From: Paludibacteraceae bacterium
GTDB lineage: Bacteria > Bacteroidota > Bacteroidia > Bacteroidales > Paludibacteraceae
NCBI GenBank assembly: GCA_024399655.1
Contig: JAKSNP010000002.1
Coordinates: forward strand, 1 to 64,000
Direction of reading: 5' to 3'
Length of the DNA: 64,000 nucleotides
How positions within the stretch are numbered: position 1 is the first letter of the stretch; every line of letters begins with the position of its first letter. Shown here in pieces: positions 17,029 through 27,613 of this stretch. The position numbers and the translations under genes were made by a program. Below the pieces are notes generated by a model. It worked only from the letters and a program-made list of their open reading frames with translations, searched no databases and was not told the DNA's origin.

Positions 17029-18936
17029 ATGGCAGAAACAACAGACTCAGTTACCAAGATTTCGGTGCAATACGACAACGACAGCATCATCCACTTGGAC
17101 GACCGCGAACATATACGCTTGCGCCCCGGTATGTACATCGGCAAATTGGGTGACGGAACTCACTCGGATGACGGTATATATGTGCTCATCAAAGAAACGG
17201 TGGACAATTCCATCGACGAATTCCGCATGGGCGAAGGCAAGACCATCGAGGTGACTGTTGAAAACGGACACGTTCGCGTACGCGACTACGGACGAGGCAT
17301 TCCTTTGGGCAAAATGGTAGACGCCGTCTCTATCCTCAACACCGGCGGCAAATACGACAGCAAGGCCTTCAAAAAATCGGTGGGCCTCAACGGTGTCGGT
17401 ACCAAAGCCGTCAACGCTCTGAGCATGGACTTCATCGTCCAATCATTCCGTGACGGCGAAACACGACGGGCCGAATTCCACCAGGGTAAACTCATCAAAG
17501 ACACCGGTATCATACCCGCAGCAGCCGAGAAACGCGGCACGCTCATCGAATTCACACCCGACAACAGCAAAGGACTGTTTGAAAACTATCAGTTCCGGGA
17601 CGACTATGTGGAAACGCTCATGCGCAATTACGCCTACCTCAACACCGGACTCACACTGGTATATAACGGCAAGAAATTCACTTCCAAAAACGGACTTTTC
17701 GACCTCTTGACCGAAAACATGACCGCCACACCGCTTTATCCGATCATTCATATCGTAGGCGAAGATATCGAAATAGCACTCACACACACCGACCAGAACA
17801 ACGACGAATACTATTCGTTCGTCAACGGACAGCACACCATTCAGGGAGGTACCCACCAGGCTGCCTACCGTGAAGCCGTAGGACGGACCATCAAGGAGTT
17901 CTTCAACAAGAATCAGGACCTCGCCGACATACGCAACGGCATTGTGGGCGCTATCGCCATCAACGTGGAGGAACCCGTATTCGAAAGCCAGACCAAAGTG
18001 AAACTCGGCAGCAAGGACATGAGTCCGAAAGAAGGAAGCGTAAGCGTCAACAAGTTTATCAACGACTTCGTCAAACAGCAGCTCGACAACTACCTTCACA
18101 AACACCCCGAAATCACCGAGGTGATGCTGCAGAAAATTCAGGAATCCGAAAAGGAACGCAAAGCCATTGCCGGGGTCACCAAAGCCGCACGCGAACGAAG
18201 CAAGAAAAACCTGCTCAACAACCCCAAACTGCGCGACTGTCAGGTCCACTACAACGACCCCAAACCCGTCAAGAGCAGCAAGGACAGCGATGACGACCTG
18301 CGGCAGGAAAGCTGCATCTTCATCACCGAGGGTCTATCCGCATCCGGAAGTATCACCACCAGCCGCGACGTACGCACTCAGGCCGTTTTCTCGCTCAGAG
18401 GTAAACCCCTCAACAGCTACGGACTCAACAAATCCGTCGTGTACGAAAACGAGGAATTCAACTGCCTGCAATCCGCACTCAACATCGAGGACGGACTCGA
18501 CGAACTGAGATACAACAAAGTGATTATCGCCACCGATGCCGATGTGGACGGCATGCACATACGCCTACTCATGCTCACTTTCTTCCTGCAGTTCTTCCCC
18601 GACCTTATCAAGAAAGGGCACGTCTATATCCTCCAAACGCCGCTTTTCCGCGTCAAAAACAAGCAGGAAACGCGCTACTGCTATTCCGAAGAAGAACGGC
18701 TCAAGGCCCTTGCCGAAGTCAAGACGCCCGAAATCACACGATTCAAAGGTCTGGGCGAAATCTCACCCGATGAATTCAAGGGATTTATCGGACAGGGCAT
18801 CCGACTCGACCAGGTCACGCTCCGCAAAGAGGACGCCGTTGCCGACCTGCTGGCCTACTATATGGGCAAAAACACCATGGAACGGCAGAACTTCATTATC
18901 GATAACCTGATTGTTGAGGAGGACGCCGTAGAATGA
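17029..18936 (+). CDS. parE: DNA topoisomerase IV subunit B
   Basis: ATPase subunit (635 aa) of a type IIA topoisomerase. GHKL ATPase motifs are clear: [10 protein letters not shown] (Mg/ATP Asn), [22 protein letters not shown]. The C-terminal half has the TOPRIM Glu (EGLSASGS), KPLNSYG and [15 protein letters not shown] with the DxD pair. It is called ParE rather than GyrB because of its length and the Bacteroidota topo IV style (short, [20 protein letters not shown] start). ATG 17029 follows the promoter by 25 nt; the longer in-frame extension would cross it. No parC is seen next door; a small membrane protein overlaps by 4 nt instead. Confidence 0.9.
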   Translation: MAETTDSVTKISVQYDNDSIIHLDDREHIRLRPGMYIGKLGDGTHSDDGIYVLIKETVDNSIDEFRMGEGKTIEVTVENGHVRVRDYGRGIPLGKMVDAVSILNTGGKYDSKAFKKSVGLNGVGTKAVNALSMDFIVQSFRDGETRRAEFHQGKLIKDTGIIPAAAEKRGTLIEFTPDNSKGLFENYQFRDDYVETLMRNYAYLNTGLTLVYNGKKFTSKNGLFDLLTENMTATPLYPIIHIVGEDIEIALTHTDQNNDEYYSFVNGQHTIQGGTHQAAYREAVGRTIKEFFNKNQDLADIRNGIVGAIAINVEEPVFESQTKVKLGSKDMSPKEGSVSVNKFINDFVKQQLDNYLHKHPEITEVMLQKIQESEKERKAIAGVTKAARERSKKNLLNNPKLRDCQVHYNDPKPVKSSKDSDDDLRQESCIFITEGLSASGSITTSRDVRTQAVFSLRGKPLNSYGLNKSVVYENEEFNCLQSALNIEDGLDELRYNKVIIATDADVDGMHIRLLMLTFFLQFFPDLIKKGHVYILQTPLFRVKNKQETRYCYSEEERLKALAEVKTPEITRFKGLGEISPDEFKGFIGQGIRLDQVTLRKEDAVADLLAYYMGKNTMERQNFIIDNLIVEEDAVE

Positions 18937-19334
18937 TTCCTTTGATTCTTTTCGTAGCTTTGGGACTCACCATCCTCGTCCTTTTCGAGATTCGCGCACG
19001 CAAAGATGCCGGCAACGGTGCCGAACAAACGGAGCCGCAGCCTGCCGACGATTCGGGATGCTGCGGACAGCACCTGGTTTGCGAAAGGGAGACGCTACTG
19101 CAAACCAATGCCGAAATCATCTATTATGATGACGAGGAACTGGACGCCCTGGCAGGCATCCAACCGCAGGATTTCACCGCCGATCAACGGCTCATGATTC
19201 GCGAAATTTTCGAAACTCTACAGGAAAAAGACGTTCCCGGATGGTGCCGCAGCCTGCAGCTGCGCAATATTCAATTGCCCGAAGACGTGAGGGAAGAAGC
19301 CCTTTTGATTGTCAGGGAACGGCGCAAAATGTAG
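18933..19334 (+). CDS. Small membrane-anchored protein, 133 aa
   Basis: Function not recognised. One N-terminal transmembrane helix ([17 protein letters not shown]) and then a soluble acidic domain with a CCGQHLVCE cluster (residues about 43-51), [10 protein letters not shown], and a conserved-looking [21 protein letters not shown] segment. Similar small proteins occur beside topoisomerase genes in Bacteroidales. The ATGA overlap with parE shows translational coupling. Its last 64 nt overlap the end of the convergent CPBP gene. Confidence 0.75.
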   Translation: MIPLILFVALGLTILVLFEIRARKDAGNGAEQTEPQPADDSGCCGQHLVCERETLLQTNAEIIYYDDEELDALAGIQPQDFTADQRLMIREIFETLQEKDVPGWCRSLQLRNIQLPEDVREEALLIVRERRKM

Positions 19335-20170
19335 ATGTCCGCTACGGTCAGCACCAGACTGGTGATACCCAGCCACAGCGTATCGCCGCTTCCTAAAGTG
19401 TCCATCGTTTCCACATCGATGCCGCGGCGGAAGCATACGTAATACATGATCACGGCTACACCGTTGTTGGTGGCGTGCATCAATATCGGGCACCACAGCG
19501 AACCCGTCCACACCAGCACGTAGCCGAATAACGCTCCCATCAGCATACGCGGCACGAAGCCGTAGAATTGGAAATGCACCAGCGAGAAGATGATAGCCGT
19601 CACCCAAACGGCCGCATGAGGCGTTTCCTCAAACAGGCGGTTCTCCCTCCTTCCAGAGAAGAGGTTGAGCATCACGCCGCGGAAAGTGATTTCCTCACCG
19701 ATCGCGGTCAATACGGCCAGCAGACCTATATTGGCCAGCAATCCCCCAATCGTATCCACCTGCATGAAACTGAGCAACAATGCGTTGTTCTGTTCCTCCA
19801 TCTCACGCAGCCACTCCTCTATCGGCTCGAGGAAGGCGGGCAGTTGCAACTGCTGGTTGAGATACCCCAGCAGGTTGATTCCCGGTATCGCGATCACCAT
19901 CAGGGCGAATACCGACAGCATCGTCTGCCAGTTGGACGGACGGTCCAGTTGCAGCCAGGCAGCGGGACGCTGACGGGCTATCCGCGCCAGCAGCCAAGCC
20001 GGTACCAGGAAGATGGCCACGTCCTGAAGCAGTTGAAGCCATTTCATACCCGTCACCGTGTTATGGCCGGGCAGCATCGTCCATACAATCATCGCTACGA
20101 TCACGCAGCCTACTATCAATGCCATCCAGATGCCCACCAGGGCAAAGGCGCTGTATTTGCGGTCTTTCAT
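19271..20170 (-). CDS. CPBP family intramembrane glutamic endopeptidase
   Basis: A 299-residue polytopic membrane protein of the CAAX-protease and bacteriocin-processing (Rce1/Abi) family. Seen are the active-site motif AIGEEITFRGVML (EExxxR) and the two later His-containing helices (FSLVHFQFYGF; HATNNGVAVIMYY), with about seven to eight hydrophobic segments. Members process membrane peptides, but the substrate here is unknown. It overlaps the upstream miaB gene by 4 nt and ends convergently inside the preceding rightward gene. Confidence 0.88.
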   Translation of the reverse strand: MKDRKYSAFALVGIWMALIVGCVIVAMIVWTMLPGHNTVTGMKWLQLLQDVAIFLVPAWLLARIARQRPAAWLQLDRPSNWQTMLSVFALMVIAIPGINLLGYLNQQLQLPAFLEPIEEWLREMEEQNNALLLSFMQVDTIGGLLANIGLLAVLTAIGEEITFRGVMLNLFSGRRENRLFEETPHAAVWVTAIIFSLVHFQFYGFVPRMLMGALFGYVLVWTGSLWCPILMHATNNGVAVIMYYVCFRRGIDVETMDTLGSGDTLWLGITSLVLTVADIYILRRSLTIKRASSLTSSGN

Positions 20171-21501
20171 ACCAGTTTTCCTTTTAGCGTGGCGGCGGAA
20201 GCCTCCTCTATTCTTACGTTTACCAGTTCGCCGATGTGACGCCCTTCACGCGGGAAGACCACCGTCTTGTATTGCGACGTCCTTCCGTACATGTCTTCAG
20301 GACTGCGTTTGCTGTAGCCTTCCACCAGCACTTCCACCGTTTTCCCCACTTCACGCTGGTTGCTCGCCAGCGAAAGCTCGTTCTGCAACGCGATTATCTC
20401 GTTCAGGCGGCGCACTTTCTCCTCCTCCGGGATATTGTCGGGCAGGTGTTTCTGGGCATACGTGCCCGGCCGTTCCGAGTATTTGAACATGAACGCCGTA
20501 TCGAAGCCCACTTCTTTCATCAGGCTCAGCGTGGCGGCATGATCCTCCAATGTCTCGTCGTGGAAGCCGCAGAACACGTCCGTTCCGATAGTGGCGTCGG
20601 GCAGGATGCGGCGGATAGCCGCTATGCGGTCCAGATACCACGCACGGGTGTATTTGCGGTTCATCGATTTCAGTATCTTGTCCGATCCGCTCTGTACGGG
20701 CAGATGGATGAAGCGGCAGATGTTGGGATGCGCGGCTATGGCTTCCAGCGTACGGTCGCTCATGTCTTTGGGATGCGAAGTGGTGAAGCGGATACGCATC
20801 TCGGGCACGGCTTCGGCCACTATGCCCAGCAGCATGGGGAAATCGATCAGGGTTTCCGTCCCGTCAGCTGCCGTCGACGTATAGCGGTACGAGTTCACGT
20901 TCTGCCCCAATAGCGTCACTTCCTTATAGCCTTTTCCGCTCAGGTCCCTCACTTCGGCCAGGATGCTTTCCACGTCCCTGCTGCGTTCGCGCCCGCGGGT
21001 GTAGGGCACTACGCAGTAGGAGCAGAAATTGTTGCAGCCGCGCATGATCGACACGAATCCGGATATCGACTTCCCTATCCGTGCGGGAAGGATATCCCTA
21101 TAGGTCTCCGTGCGGCTCAGTTCCACGTTCACCGCTTTATGCCCCTGCAGGGCTTGGGCCAGCAGATTGGGGATATCGAGATAGGCGTCCGGGCCCGCCA
21201 CGAAATCCACACCTTTTTTTTCCGTCAGTTCAGTGCCCATGCGTTCGGCCATGCAGCCTATCACGCCGATGATCGGATGCATGTTCCGCTTGCGGTTGAG
21301 CGAACGGATCTCTTCCAGCCGGTGACATACGGTCTGTTCCGCTTTGTCACGGATGGAGCAGGTGTTGAGGATGATGATATCGGCTTCGGCGATATCTTCG
21401 GTCAGGATGGAGTCGGTGGTCTGCATGATGGCTGCCACCACTTCCGAATCGGCCACGTTCATCTGGCAGCCGTAAGTCTCGATATAAAATTTCTTTTCCA
21501 A
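20167..21501 (-). CDS. miaB: tRNA-2-methylthio-N6-dimethylallyladenosine synthase
   Basis: MiaB (444 aa) is a radical-SAM methylthiotransferase acting on position 37 of tRNAs. In order: N-terminal UPF0004 domain with cluster-binding cysteines (ETYGCQMNVADSE, LNTCSIRDKA, VIGCMAE), radical SAM motif MRGCNNFCSYCVVPYTRG (CxxxCxxC), and a C-terminal TRAM domain (GKTVEVLVEGYS onward). The start codon is TTG: the frame has no ATG before the first conserved Cys, and the same frame is closed upstream by the nagB stop 30 nt away. This spacing suggests a yhcH-glgB-nagB-miaB-CPBP operon. Confidence 0.95.
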   Translation of the reverse strand: MEKKFYIETYGCQMNVADSEVVAAIMQTTDSILTEDIAEADIIILNTCSIRDKAEQTVCHRLEEIRSLNRKRNMHPIIGVIGCMAERMGTELTEKKGVDFVAGPDAYLDIPNLLAQALQGHKAVNVELSRTETYRDILPARIGKSISGFVSIMRGCNNFCSYCVVPYTRGRERSRDVESILAEVRDLSGKGYKEVTLLGQNVNSYRYTSTAADGTETLIDFPMLLGIVAEAVPEMRIRFTTSHPKDMSDRTLEAIAAHPNICRFIHLPVQSGSDKILKSMNRKYTRAWYLDRIAAIRRILPDATIGTDVFCGFHDETLEDHAATLSLMKEVGFDTAFMFKYSERPGTYAQKHLPDNIPEEEKVRRLNEIIALQNELSLASNQREVGKTVEVLVEGYSKRSPEDMYGRTSQYKTVVFPREGRHIGELVNVRIEEASAATLKGKLV

Positions 21502-21531
21502 TTGCCTATGCGGGATGCGTCCCTTTTTTGA

Positions 21532-22323
21532 TCAGATATTGTTTTTCTCTATGTCCTTGAAGTAGCGGTAGGTGCCCACTTTCAGTTCGTCGCAGGCCAT
21601 ATCGTCACACACGATGATGCCGTGGCGGTGCATCTGCAGCGCGCTTACCGTCCACATGTGCGAGATGCCGCCTTCTATCGCGTGTTGCAGGGCGCGTGCT
21701 TTGTTGTGCCCGTTCACCAGGATCATCACCTCGTCGGCGTCCATCACGGTGCCTACGCCTACGGTCAGTGCCGTCTTGGGCACTTTGTTCACGTCGTTCT
21801 CGAAGAAGCGGCTGTTGGCGATGATCGTATCGGTTGTCAGGTCTTTCACGCGGGTACGCGAACTCAGCGAACTGCCCGGTTCGTTGAAGGCGATATGGCC
21901 GTCAGGACCTATGCCGCCGATAAACAGGTGAATACCGCCGTAGGTCTGGATCTTGGCTTCATAGCGCGCGCATTCGGCTGCCAGGTCGGTAGCGTTGCCG
22001 TTCAGGATATTCACGTTCTCTTTCTTGATGTCGATATGGCTGAAGAAGTTGTTCCACATAAACGAGTGGTAGCTCTCGGGGTGAGATTCGGGAATACCCA
22101 CGTATTCATCCATATTGAAGGTGACCACGTTGCGGAAACTTACTTTTCCCGCCTGGTTCATCTCCACCAGTTTGCGGTACATGCCCAGAGGCGAACTGCC
22201 CGTAGGCAAACCCAGTACGAAAGGATTGCTTTCTTTCGGTTGAAACGCGTTGATGCGGCTCACCACATAGTTGGCGGCCCACTCCGACATACGTTCATAG
22301 TCGTTTTCAATTATTACTCTCAT
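21532..22323 (-). CDS. nagB: Glucosamine-6-phosphate deaminase
   Basis: NagB (263 aa) converts glucosamine-6-phosphate to fructose-6-phosphate and ammonia. Motifs: [27 protein letters not shown] (catalytic Asp/Glu region), [20 protein letters not shown] and the lid-region helices. ATG 22323 (MRVIIENDY) is preferred over an in-frame ATG at 22329 because close relatives begin with this Met. It overlaps the end of glgB by 17 nt, so the two are coupled. Confidence 0.95.
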   Translation of the reverse strand: MRVIIENDYERMSEWAANYVVSRINAFQPKESNPFVLGLPTGSSPLGMYRKLVEMNQAGKVSFRNVVTFNMDEYVGIPESHPESYHSFMWNNFFSHIDIKKENVNILNGNATDLAAECARYEAKIQTYGGIHLFIGGIGPDGHIAFNEPGSSLSSRTRVKDLTTDTIIANSRFFENDVNKVPKTALTVGVGTVMDADEVMILVNGHNKARALQHAIEGGISHMWTVSALQMHRHGIIVCDDMACDELKVGTYRYFKDIEKNNI

Positions 22324-24385
22324 AGTCACATTGCTCCAGTACTACCGCGGAGCGTGCGGGTAAATACAATTTCAGTTGACCTTTCAGGTCGGATTCATAA
22401 CTTGGGTCGGGTTGAGTGAAATGGGCTGTCGTGTCGTCGGTCAACCCGAAACCGCCGAACGACGGATGGTCAGTATTCAGCCGCGTCACGTATTTGCCCG
22501 CAGCCACCGGAATACCGTAATCCGTATATGATTTTTGGCCGTTCCAATTGAATACGGCCACCAGTTTGCCTCTTCTGATCGCTATCACGCCGTCAGCCTG
22601 CTTGTCCCATATCAGTTCGGGGGCATAACGGTTGAGCAGGTTTTTGCCGCGGTCTGACATGCATACGGGCTTCAGCGTCGCTATCATCTCCTTGTCGAAG
22701 CGGTTCAGGTCGGCGTAATAATAGTTGCCGTTGTCCACCAGGCTCCATTGCCGTCTCGCATATCGGTAGCTCCAGCCGTTCCCCTCACGGGGGAAATCGA
22801 TCCATTCGGGATGCCCGAACTCGTTGCCCATGAAATTCAGATAGCCACCCTGCATCGTTATAGCCGTCACCAGACGGATCATCTTGTGAAGCGCTATGGC
22901 GCGGTCCACCACATAAGTGGAATGCCCGTGCTCGAAGTGCCAGTACATATCCTTGTCCGCCAGACGGAAAATGATCGTTTTGTCGCCCACCAGAGCCTGA
23001 TCGTGACTTTCCGCATACGATATCGTCCGCTCGTCTCCGCGACGGTTGGTCAGCTCATAATAGATATGCCCCCCGTGCCAGTCCTCGTCTCTCACTTCCT
23101 TGATATAACGTATCCAGAAATCGGGGATTCCCAGCGATAGGCGATAGTCGAATCCTATTCCGCCCTCTTCCTGTTTCAGGGCTATGCCCGGCATGCCCGA
23201 CATGTCTTCAGCTATCGTCACGGCGCGCGGGTTGAGCTGGTGGATGAGCCGGTTGGCCAGCGTCAGGTAACACAGCGCGTCCACGTCCGTATTGCCATCG
23301 AAATAGGTGTCGTAACTGTCAAAACGCCTGCCCAGGCCGTGGTCCTTGTAGAGCATCGACGTCACGCCGTCAAACCGGAATCCGTCAAATCCGTACGTTT
23401 CCATCCAGTACTTGCAGTTCGACAGCAGGAAATGCAGCACTTCCGTCTTGCCGTAATCGAAGCAGAGGCTGTCCCATGCAGGATGCGTACGCCGCTCGCC
23501 CGCATGAAAATATTGGTACGGCGTGCCGTCCTGTCTCCCCGGCCCTTCTTCCTCGTTTTTCGCCGAATGGCTGTGCACCAGGTCGAGGATTACGGCTATC
23601 CCCCGTCGGTGAGCGTCTTCGATCAGCGCTCTCAGTTCGTCGGGCGTGCCGAATCGGCTCGAGGCGGCGAAGAAATTGGTCACCTGATACCCGAAACTGC
23701 CGTAATACGGATGTTCCTGTATGGCCATCAGCTGCAGGCAGTTGTAGCCCAGCGCGTCCACACGAGGCAGCACCCGGCGCCTGAATTCGTCGTAGGTGGC
23801 TATCCGTTCCTCCTCGCCCGACATGCCTATATGGCATTCGTAGATAAACAGCGCTTCCCCTTTTTTCAGTCCTTTCCATCGCTTCGGCGTGGCGGCGTCC
23901 GTCGTCAGGTCCACCTGAGCGTAAAAGGCGTTAGCCTGCCGGCTGTGGTTCTGCACCACACGCTGAGCGTACGCGGGTATGCGTTCGCCTTCACCTCCGT
24001 TCCATCGGATACACAGCTTGTATAGTTGCCCTTCCTGCAGCCAGTTGGCGGGCCAATGCCCTTCCCATATTCCTTTCCCCGTAGGCCGCAGCCGCCATTC
24101 GTCCCTTTTCTCCCAGCAGTTGGTCTCTCCTATCAGCCATATGTCCGTCGCGTTCGGAGCCCATTCACGCAGCACCCAGCCGTCTTTATCTCGGTGCAGA
24201 CCGAAATAGATATAGCCGTTAGCCCAGTCTTTCAGCTCCGCCCCCCCGGTCAGTTCCTTTTCCTTGCGCTCGGCATAGGCGCAACGCGCCTCCAATACGG
24301 AGGCATACGGCTGCAGATACGGGTCACGACGCACGATCGCAAGCCGTTTCTTACGGGTTCTATGCGGGGAGGTAACGGATTTCAA
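22307..24385 (-). CDS. glgB: 1,4-alpha-glucan branching enzyme (GH13, eukaryotic-like)
   Basis: GlgB (692 aa) makes alpha-1,6 branches in glycogen. It has an N-terminal CBM48-type segment ([22 protein letters not shown]) and a GH13_8-like catalytic barrel: [22 protein letters not shown] with the nucleophile Asp, TIAEDMSG with the acid/base Glu, and [15 protein letters not shown] with the third catalytic Asp. The C-terminal beta domain follows. This eukaryote-like branch is usual in Bacteroidota. The start is TTG at 24385, 5 nt after the yhcH stop; no ATG occurs before the conserved RRDPYLQPY segment. Confidence 0.93.
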   Translation of the reverse strand: MKSVTSPHRTRKKRLAIVRRDPYLQPYASVLEARCAYAERKEKELTGGAELKDWANGYIYFGLHRDKDGWVLREWAPNATDIWLIGETNCWEKRDEWRLRPTGKGIWEGHWPANWLQEGQLYKLCIRWNGGEGERIPAYAQRVVQNHSRQANAFYAQVDLTTDAATPKRWKGLKKGEALFIYECHIGMSGEEERIATYDEFRRRVLPRVDALGYNCLQLMAIQEHPYYGSFGYQVTNFFAASSRFGTPDELRALIEDAHRRGIAVILDLVHSHSAKNEEEGPGRQDGTPYQYFHAGERRTHPAWDSLCFDYGKTEVLHFLLSNCKYWMETYGFDGFRFDGVTSMLYKDHGLGRRFDSYDTYFDGNTDVDALCYLTLANRLIHQLNPRAVTIAEDMSGMPGIALKQEEGGIGFDYRLSLGIPDFWIRYIKEVRDEDWHGGHIYYELTNRRGDERTISYAESHDQALVGDKTIIFRLADKDMYWHFEHGHSTYVVDRAIALHKMIRLVTAITMQGGYLNFMGNEFGHPEWIDFPREGNGWSYRYARRQWSLVDNGNYYYADLNRFDKEMIATLKPVCMSDRGKNLLNRYAPELIWDKQADGVIAIRRGKLVAVFNWNGQKSYTDYGIPVAAGKYVTRLNTDHPSFGGFGLTDDTTAHFTQPDPSYESDLKGQLKLYLPARSAVVLEQCDYESNN

Positions 24386-24390
24386 TCTGC

Positions 24391-24849
24391 TTATTGCTGT
24401 ACGCGGGTCTTGGCGATCAGTTTTTTATGGCTCTTGCCGGGTTCGCCTATGCCGGGCTTGTGGCCGTCGGTCGGGAAAAATACGGCAAAATAACCTTCCG
24501 GAACGGTGAACACCGATACGGGCGAGTCCTTATACAGTTCCATGTCTTTCCCCTCGTCGTATTCCTGCAGCTCGTGCTGGCAGTCCTGCAACGCGCGCCA
24601 ACCCATATCTTCAGGACCGGATAGAGGTACCTGGATGTCGATATAGTCGCGATGAGCTTCCATCGGACAGTCTTTCTCCTGACGGAGTTTGATCTCCTGT
24701 ACGTTGATGAAGAGGTCGTCGCCGTCCAGTTTCACGCGCATCGGAGGATACATTTCCAAGTCGTTGTCGTTGTAGAATTTCATGAACGCTTCCAGCCCCG
24801 GTACACTGTCGTAGTAGAGGTCAGCGTTCTCCAGTTTGTCCAAAATCAT
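24391..24849 (-). CDS. YhcH/YjgK/YiaL family protein (DUF386)
   Basis: A 152-residue single-domain cupin-like protein of the YhcH family, often linked to sialic acid or other sugar catabolism. Family signatures seen are GLEAFMKFYN, AHRDYIDIQVPLSGPEDMGW (the Glu/His metal-site region is present as EAHRDYID) and VPEGYFAVFFPTDGHKPG. It is first in the leftward operon with glgB and nagB, which fits a role in sugar handling. The exact substrate is not shown by the sequence. Confidence 0.88.
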   Translation of the reverse strand: MILDKLENADLYYDSVPGLEAFMKFYNDNDLEMYPPMRVKLDGDDLFINVQEIKLRQEKDCPMEAHRDYIDIQVPLSGPEDMGWRALQDCQHELQEYDEGKDMELYKDSPVSVFTVPEGYFAVFFPTDGHKPGIGEPGKSHKKLIAKTRVQQ

Positions 24850-24875
24850 AATACGCTAATTTATAAATTTGGCTG

Positions 24876-24907
24876 CAAAGATACACTTTTTTTCCGAACT
24901 GAGCAAA
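24876..24907 (-). promoter_or_regulatory. Promoter of the yhcH-glgB-nagB-miaB operon
   Basis: Minus strand: TTTG at 24904-24907, 20 nt, TATCTTTG at 24876-24883. It is back to back with the M13 peptidase promoter, 25 bp away. Confidence 0.85.
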
Positions 24908-24932
24908 AAAATGGAAAATAAACTACATTTTT

Positions 24933-24964
24933 TTTGCGCATTCCAAATTTTTGCACTACCTTTG
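24933..24964 (+). promoter_or_regulatory. Promoter of the M13 peptidase gene
   Basis: TTTG at 24933-24936, 20 nt, TACCTTTG at 24957-24964. The leader is about 70 nt. Confidence 0.85.
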
Positions 24965-25037
24965 CACGCTAGTTTTATGCTCATAGAGCATTTGGGGCGG
25001 ATATTCCTTTTTAATCAACTATAATTATTCACTTTAA

Positions 25038-27059
25038 ATGAAACGTTCATTTTTTACTTTAGCAATTTTTGCCCTTATGGTCACATCTTGCCATCGTCAG
25101 CCCGCGCAAACCACGGGTATCGACCTCTCTAATCTGGACACCGCTGCCGTGGCCCAGAACGATTTCTACCAATTCGCCTGCGGCGGTTGGATGCTCAACA
25201 ACCCCCTGCCCGGCGAATACAGCCGATTCGGCTCCTTCGACAAACTCGCTCTCACCAACCTCGAACAGGTCAACTCACTCATCGAGGAACTCGGCAAAAC
25301 CGAGCACGAGCACGGTACCGTCGCTCAGAAAATCGGTGACCTCTATTCATTGGCTATGGACACCGCTCGACGTGACAAGGAAGGCATTAAGGCCGTACAA
25401 CCCACACTCGACGAAATCGCCGCTATCTCCGACCGCGCTCAACTCTCACAAATGCTCGGCAAAGCCATGGAATACGGTATTTGGGGCATGTACGTTGATG
25501 CAGATGCCATGAATTCGTCCATGAATATACTCAACGAATGCCAGGGCGGTTACGCACTCGGCGAGAAGGAATACTATTTCGATACCGACGAACAGACCAC
25601 CATGATCCGTAACGAATACGTTAAGCACATCGCCCGCATGTTCACCCTCTTCGGCTACGACGACGCTGACGCCAAAGCCGCTACCGTTCTCCGTCTCGAA
25701 ACCCGACTCGCAGGTGCGGCCAAAAACAACGTCGAACTTCGCGACCCCATCGCCAACTACAACAAAATGTCGGTCGACTCGCTCCAGACGCTCGTTCCGC
25801 AAGTCGATTGGAACGCTTTCTTCGCCGCTATGAACATCAATCCCGGCGTCCTCTCTGTCGGACAGGTAGCACATCTCCAGGAAGCCGGCAAAATGCTGGC
25901 TGAGGAGCCCCTCGAGGACCTCAAGACCCTCTTCACTTGGCAGGTGATCGACGGCGCTGCCAGCTATCTCTCCACCGAGATTTATATGGCCAACTTCGAT
26001 TTCTACGGACGTATTCTCTCCGGCAAACAGGAACCCTCTCCCGTTTGGAAACGCAGCGTTCAGGTGGTCAACGGTACCCTCGGCGAAGCCGTCGGCGAAA
26101 TGTACGTGCAGAAATACTTCCCCGAGGAGAACAAACAGCGTATGCTCGACCTCGTGCATAATCTCCAGGCCGCTCTCGGCGAACGTATCCAGGCTACCGA
26201 CTGGATGAGCGATGAAACCAAAGCCAAAGCGCTCGAAAAACTCAACGCCTTCACCATCAAAATCGGCTATCCCGACAAATGGCGCGACTATTCCGACCTC
26301 GATATCGATGCTTCGCTCACTTATTACGAGAACCTCCAACGTGCCGCCAAGTTCGAGCAGGCTTATAGCCTCTCCTATCTCAACCAGCCCGTCGATAAGG
26401 AGAAGTGGTATATGACGCCGCAAACCGTCAATGCTTACTACAACCCCTCCAGCAACGAGATCTGCTTCCCCGCAGGTATTCTCCAATATCCTTTCTTCGA
26501 TATGAATGCCGACGATGCGTTCAACTACGGTGCCATCGGTGTGGTTATCGGACACGAGATGACTCACGGATTCGACGACCAGGGTTGCCAGTTCGATAAG
26601 GACGGTAATATGGTCAACTGGTGGACCGATGAGGACCGTGCACGCTTCCAGGAGCGCACCAAAGTCATGGAGGAATATTTCAATACCATCCAGGTCGCTC
26701 CCGGCGTCTTTGCCAACGGTGCTTTCACTTTGGGTGAGAATATCGCCGACCACGGAGGTCTCCAGGTCAGCTACCTCGCTTTCACCAAAAACGAGGAGGC
26801 CAAGGCTGCCAAGGACCGTCTCGGCGAACGTGACGGATTCACTCCCGCACAGCGTTTCTTCCTGGCTTATGCCAATGTATGGGCTGGCAATATCCGTCCC
26901 GAAGAGATTCTGGTTCGCACCAAGAGCGATCCTCACAGTTTGGGTCGTTGGCGTGTCAACGGAGCGCTGCCTCAGATTGGTGCGTGGTACGAAGCTTGGA
27001 ACGTTACGGAAGAGAGTCCGCTTTACGTTGCTCCCGAAAAACGCGTTCATATCTGGTAA
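25038..27059 (+). CDS. M13 family metallopeptidase (neprilysin/PepO-like), lipoprotein
   Basis: A 673-residue zinc endopeptidase. The leader ends in a lipobox (ALMVTSC, Cys-18), so it is probably lipid-anchored in the periplasm or outer membrane. The N-terminal M13_N domain starts at DFYQFACGGWM. The C-terminal catalytic domain has VIGHEMTHGFDDQG (HExxH) and LGENIADHGGLQ (third zinc ligand Glu and the Asp two helical turns on). It ends with a conserved VRTKSDPHS...RVNGALPQI block and a C-terminal Trp. These enzymes cut peptides below roughly 40 residues. Full length, no defects seen. Confidence 0.95.
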   Translation: MKRSFFTLAIFALMVTSCHRQPAQTTGIDLSNLDTAAVAQNDFYQFACGGWMLNNPLPGEYSRFGSFDKLALTNLEQVNSLIEELGKTEHEHGTVAQKIGDLYSLAMDTARRDKEGIKAVQPTLDEIAAISDRAQLSQMLGKAMEYGIWGMYVDADAMNSSMNILNECQGGYALGEKEYYFDTDEQTTMIRNEYVKHIARMFTLFGYDDADAKAATVLRLETRLAGAAKNNVELRDPIANYNKMSVDSLQTLVPQVDWNAFFAAMNINPGVLSVGQVAHLQEAGKMLAEEPLEDLKTLFTWQVIDGAASYLSTEIYMANFDFYGRILSGKQEPSPVWKRSVQVVNGTLGEAVGEMYVQKYFPEENKQRMLDLVHNLQAALGERIQATDWMSDETKAKALEKLNAFTIKIGYPDKWRDYSDLDIDASLTYYENLQRAAKFEQAYSLSYLNQPVDKEKWYMTPQTVNAYYNPSSNEICFPAGILQYPFFDMNADDAFNYGAIGVVIGHEMTHGFDDQGCQFDKDGNMVNWWTDEDRARFQERTKVMEEYFNTIQVAPGVFANGAFTLGENIADHGGLQVSYLAFTKNEEAKAAKDRLGERDGFTPAQRFFLAYANVWAGNIRPEEILVRTKSDPHSLGRWRVNGALPQIGAWYEAWNVTEESPLYVAPEKRVHIW

Positions 27060-27173
27060 TCCGCGCCGGCAGCCCGCTAAGGTTAATTTAGCCTACCGCT
27101 AAGAATCATTTAGCAGATCGTTTAGGTTAATTTGGCAGGCCCTTTTAGGATAGATATTTATCCTTTCCATATA

Positions 27174-27206
27174 GGTGCATCGTGTTCATCATGATGCACC
27201 TTTTTT
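27174..27206 (+). terminator. Terminator after the M13 peptidase gene
   Basis: GGTGCATCGTG (27174-27184) pairs with CATGATGCACC (27190-27200) over 11 bp with one G-U pair, followed by six T. Confidence 0.85.
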
Positions 27207-27326
27207 ATTTTTATTCCTGTTCCCTTTCCTCTCCCGCTTAGGACAGAATGAAAATATTAACGAAATGTTAAAAGGTAGCGCCATAGTATAGCGACGTATG
27301 CGTGAGAATTGATGGAGAAGTTGATG

Positions 27327-27350
27327 GAGTTGAGAGTTGAGAATTGAGTG
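27327..27350. repeat. GAGTTGA/GAATTGA heptamer tract
   Basis: Consecutive heptamers GAGTTGA, GAGTTGA, GAATTGA, preceded at 27303-27326 by related words such as GAATTGATGGAGAAGTTGA. This is a second heptamer class distinct from the TTATTGG array at 3492. Confidence 0.6.
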
Positions 27351-27518
27351 TGGAGAATGAAAAAGGGGGGAGGATCGGTGTAATAAAAAGAGATAATAAT
27401 TTTTAAGAGATGAGGCAAAAATCACGCATCTCTGTCGGTTGATGGGTGATTTTCGTAATGCGAAAACCGATTCGCCTGAATATGGAATATCTTTTCACCC
27501 ACCAAAATTCCTGTATTA

Positions 27519-27550
27519 TTTGCATATTCCAAAAATTCTTCGTATCTTTG
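27519..27550 (+). promoter_or_regulatory. Promoter of the 42-aa Cys-rich protein gene
   Basis: TTTG at 27519-27522, 20 nt, TATCTTTG at 27543-27550. The first 14 spacer bases (CATATTCCAAAAAT) are repeated in the promoter at 27963-27994. Confidence 0.8.
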
Positions 27551-27613
27551 CAGTCGGTATCAATTTCAGGACCGATGGAAGTCCGCTTAACCCCTGTATT
27601 AATTTTTTAGATT

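Larger units (their letters stand above)
27060..27613. other. Gene-free stretch with terminator and low-order repeats
   Basis: It holds a terminator (27174-27206), a GAGTTGA-type heptamer tract (27327-27350), a small hairpin TTTTCG/CGAAAA near 27452 and the promoter of the small Cys-rich gene (27519-27550). TTTAGGTTAATTT-like words recur at about 27080 and 27120. No convincing long coding region is seen. Confidence 0.6.

Noticed and set aside
25446..27050. Open frame of 534 codons on the minus strand
   Set aside because: Antisense shadow of the M13 peptidase gene, whose HExxH and other motifs are intact.
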